In this document: in pieces, positions 61,673 to 64,000 of the stretch
Numbering within the stretch: the stretch's first letter is position 1
Layout: each line of letters opens with the position of its first letter
NCBI RefSeq assembly: GCF_029623345.1
Contig: NZ_JAPYKH010000001.1
Span: forward strand, 186,001 to 250,000
DNA: 64,000 nucleotides
From: Sphingomonas phyllosphaerae
GTDB taxonomy: Bacteria; Pseudomonadota; Alphaproteobacteria; Sphingomonadales; Sphingomonadaceae
Direction: 5' to 3'
Position numbers and translations under genes: made by a program
The notes under the pieces: generated by a model
What the model saw: the letters and a program-made list of their open reading frames with translations, nothing else
Told to the model about the DNA's origin: nothing
Database searches by the model: none

Positions 61673-61815
61673 CGCTGGATCCTCGCGGAAGAGATGGCGT
61701 GGGCGGCGGGGGCGGCAGTGGTGTAATCAGAGGCGCTTACTCCGCCCCTCTCGCCGACTGGCGTCATCCCGAATTTGTATCGTGTTCGCCCTTTGGCGCG
61801 CCCCCAGAGAGCCAA

Positions 61816-61838
61816 GATCGTGTCCGGGGGACACGATC
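61816..61838. repeat. Perfect 10-bp hairpin GATCGTGTCC-GGG-GGACACGATC
   Basis: It lies in the 289-base gap (61673-61961) between the FadJ-type gene and the dehydrogenase. No T-run follows. It may be a factor-dependent stop, a regulator site, or a different class of dispersed repeat from the 4-base-loop palindromes. The rest of the gap shows nothing clear. Confidence 0.6.
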
Positions 61839-61961
61839 TCGCGCGAACACCATGGTGCCGCGTACTCAGGTGCGGCGACCGCCAGTGGGCGGGGGCGGCG
61901 CTCATTCGTCGGCTGGCCGACACCGCCCCAAGAGGCTTCGGTTGTCCACCGCCGCGCGCCG

Positions 61962-63980
61962 TCACTTGATCGCGCCCGCGCGCAGGCTCTTCGCCACCGT
62001 GAAGCCGTGCTTCTCCAGCCCGGCGACGACCTTGTCATAGCCCTCGGTCGCCGCCCAGAACATCGGGCCGCCGCGGTAGACCGGCCAGCCATAGCCGTAG
62101 ATCCACACGACATCGACGTCGGACGCGCGCTGCGCCTTGCCCTCCTCCAGGATCAGCGCGCCTTCATTGACCATCGGGTAGAGCGTGCGCTCGACGATCT
62201 CCTCGTCGGTGACCTCATGCTGTGGCGTACCCGTCCTGTCGCGCCACTCCTGAATGATCTCTGCGACGCGGGGCGAGGGGGTGGGATTGCGCTTTTCGTC
62301 GTAGTCATAGAAGCCCGCCCGCTTCTTCTGGCCCCAGCGACCCTCGGCGGCGAGCGCGTCGCGAACGTTCTCGATGCGGCTCGGGTCGCGGTGCCAGCCG
62401 ATGTCGACGCCCGCGAGATCGGCCATCTGGAACGGACCCATCGGCATGCCGAACTCGGTGTGGACGCGATCGATCTGCTCGGGCGTGGCGCCCTCGAGCA
62501 GCAGCTTGTTGGCCTCGACCTGGCGCGGCATCAACATGCGATTGCCGATAAAGCCATAGGTGACGCCCGCGACCACCGCCACCTTGCGGATGCGTTTGGC
62601 CAACGCCATCACCGTTGCGAGCACGTCGGGCGCGGTCTCGGCGCCGCGCACCACCTCGAGCAGCTTCATCACGTTGGCGGGTGAGAAGAAGTGCATGCCC
62701 AGCACGTCCTGCGGCCGGTTGGTGCAGGCGGCGATCGCGTCGATGTCGAGATAGGAGGTGTTCGAGGCCAGGATCGCGCCCGGCTTGGCGATGCCGTCGA
62801 GCCGCGTGAAGATCTCCTTCTTCACGTCCATGTTCTCGTACACCGCCTCGATGATGAGGTCGCAATCGGCGAGCGAGTCGAAGTCGAGTGTCGGCGTCAG
62901 CGCGGCCATCGCTGCATCTACCTGCTCGGGCCGCATCCGCCCTTTGGCCGCGGTCGCCTCGTAATTCTTGCGGATGACGCCGGTGCCGCGGTCGAGCGCC
63001 TCCTGCGCGGTCTCGACGATCGTCACGCGCAGGCCGGCGGAGAGGAAGTTCATCGCGATCCCGCCGCCCATCGTCCCCGCGCCGATCACGCCGACCCGCG
63101 CGATCGGGCGAAGCACGGTGTCGGCGGGGACGTCGTCGATCCTGGCGGCTTGGCGCTCGGCAAAGAAGATATGGCGCTGCGCCGCCGACTGCGTGCCGGT
63201 CATCAGCCGCATGAACGCCTGCCGCTCATAGGCGAGCCCCTCCGCGAAGGGCAGCTCGGTCGCCTTGACGACGCAGTCAATATTGGCGGCCGGCGCGTCG
63301 AAGCCGCGGAAGCGGCGCGCGTTCGCCTTCGTGAACGCGGCGACCGCCGCCGGATCGGCCGCGACGGTCTTCTCGGCGGCGCGCGGGATCGGGCGCTTGG
63401 CCTTCACCTCATTCGCGAAGGCGAGCGCGTCGGCGGCGAGACTGTCCTCGCCGACGATACGGTCGATCAGCCCCGCCTCCTGCGCGTGCTGGGCCGAGAT
63501 CGGCTCGCCCTTGGCGGTCATCTCCAGGGCGACCCGTACCCCGGCGAGGCGCGGCAGCCGTTGCGTCCCGCCCGCGCCCGGCAGCAGTCCGAGCTTGACC
63601 TCGGGCGTGCCAATCTTGGCCGAGGGCACCGCGACGCGATAGTGGCAGCCGAGCGCCACCTCGCAGCCGCCGCCCAGCGCGGTGCCGTGGATCGCGGCGA
63701 CCACCGGCTTGCCGCACGCCTCGATCATGTCGACCAGCACCGGCAGCATCGGCTCGACCGGCGGTTTGCCGAACTCGGTGATGTCCGCGCCCGCGAAGAA
63801 GGTGCGGCCATCGCAGCGGATCACCATCGCCGCGATCGACTGGTCCGCGGCGCCTTCCTTGATCGCGGCCTCCAACCCGATCCGCACCGCGGCGCCGAGC
63901 GCGTTCACCGGCGGGTTATCGGAGACGATGACGAGCACGTCGCCGTGGCGCTCGGTGCGGATCGGGGAAGAGGCGGTCAT
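61962..63980 (-). CDS. FadJ-type enoyl-CoA hydratase / 3-hydroxyacyl-CoA dehydrogenase
   Basis: 672 residues from ATG 63980. The N-terminal crotonase domain (about 1-190) has the oxyanion-hole segments [10 protein letters not shown] and [19 protein letters not shown] and the acid [16 protein letters not shown]. The NAD-binding dehydrogenase starts near residue 295 with [20 protein letters not shown]. The His of [18 protein letters not shown] and the catalytic Asn region follow, then two C-terminal helical domains with [15 protein letters not shown] and [19 protein letters not shown]. It catalyses two steps of beta-oxidation. The downstream dehydrogenase pair and TesB complete a degradation set; no thiolase is in view. 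Confidence 0.93.
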   Translation of the reverse strand: MTASSPIRTERHGDVLVIVSDNPPVNALGAAVRIGLEAAIKEGAADQSIAAMVIRCDGRTFFAGADITEFGKPPVEPMLPVLVDMIEACGKPVVAAIHGTALGGGCEVALGCHYRVAVPSAKIGTPEVKLGLLPGAGGTQRLPRLAGVRVALEMTAKGEPISAQHAQEAGLIDRIVGEDSLAADALAFANEVKAKRPIPRAAEKTVAADPAAVAAFTKANARRFRGFDAPAANIDCVVKATELPFAEGLAYERQAFMRLMTGTQSAAQRHIFFAERQAARIDDVPADTVLRPIARVGVIGAGTMGGGIAMNFLSAGLRVTIVETAQEALDRGTGVIRKNYEATAAKGRMRPEQVDAAMAALTPTLDFDSLADCDLIIEAVYENMDVKKEIFTRLDGIAKPGAILASNTSYLDIDAIAACTNRPQDVLGMHFFSPANVMKLLEVVRGAETAPDVLATVMALAKRIRKVAVVAGVTYGFIGNRMLMPRQVEANKLLLEGATPEQIDRVHTEFGMPMGPFQMADLAGVDIGWHRDPSRIENVRDALAAEGRWGQKKRAGFYDYDEKRNPTPSPRVAEIIQEWRDRTGTPQHEVTDEEIVERTLYPMVNEGALILEEGKAQRASDVDVVWIYGYGWPVYRGGPMFWAATEGYDKVVAGLEKHGFTVAKSLRAGAIK

Positions 63981-64000
63981 GCGTGCGTTGCTCCTGGGAG

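Noticed and set aside
1..64000. tRNA, rRNA, riboswitch or CRISPR features
   Set aside because: I looked for cloverleaf ends, conserved rRNA segments, known riboswitch cores and spaced repeats, and none was convincing. A covariance-model scan would be decisive.

Overview
The window reads as a chromosome segment from a high-GC alphaproteobacterium of the Sphingomonadales, most likely Sphingomonas or a close relative. The evidence is the very GC-rich third codon positions, a PEPxxWA-CTERM anchor protein, the secB / timA / mltA / smr and rpmH-rnpA-yidD-yidC-engB neighbourhoods, an rpsT-dnaA junction, and a pimeloyl-type acyl-CoA dehydrogenase pair. This assignment is inference from gene families and order; no search was run. 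I see no rRNA, tRNA, CRISPR array, integrase or transposase.

Accessory part (1-11.7 kb). A TbpB-like surface lipoprotein, cut by the window start, is followed by a decayed prophage tail remnant: a frameshifted tail fibre, a tail-assembly-chaperone-like gene and a small phage-like gene. The fibre is joined at about 3070 to a truncated SRAP (SOS-response-associated peptidase) gene. An almost identical, complete SRAP gene lies at 10567-11205, so direct repeats of about 467 bp bracket an island of small genes. The island holds a Cro/C1-like regulator, a ComEA-like helix-hairpin-helix protein, a HicAB toxin-antitoxin pair with a palindromic operator, an exported protein of unknown function, two related small proteins sharing a WTQTDITALR motif, a cold-shock protein and a winged-helix protein. 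A broken response regulator precedes a GAF-PAS-PAS-GGDEF-EAL protein (11.75-14.3 kb).

Metabolic part (14.9-25.6 kb). After a SpoU-family RNA methyltransferase come two divergent transcription units: an SMP-30-like lactonase, an ABM/Dabb-like protein and a bicupin on the minus strand, and an MFS transporter plus a second cupin on the plus strand. All four soluble proteins carry export signals, which suggests a periplasmic catabolic route. Next come a LacI regulator, a perfect GGTAACGTTACC operator-like palindrome, an MFS transporter and a GH43 beta-xylosidase, which form a xylo-oligosaccharide locus.

Core part (25.6-54.2 kb). This holds coaBC, a membrane protein, ubiB and ubiE (a translationally coupled minus-strand set), then mutM, rpsT, dnaA, a PspC protein, trpS-murJ, secB, timA, mltA, smr, dapE, a cupin, a GST, engB-yidC-yidD-rnpA-rpmH, comM/yifB, a DUF3147 protein, a dicarboxylate symporter, a Tat-exported M24 peptidase, a PEP-CTERM protein and alaS.

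Right part (54.2-64 kb). An exported S9 peptidase, a catalase-family protein and a very short PAS-MCP protein precede a minus-strand acyl-CoA degradation set: a FadJ-type multifunctional protein, two acyl-CoA dehydrogenases and TesB thioesterase. Paired palindromes with 4-nt loops are scattered between genes (21.4, 36.5, 42.6, 54.2 and 60.4 kb) and form a REP-like family.
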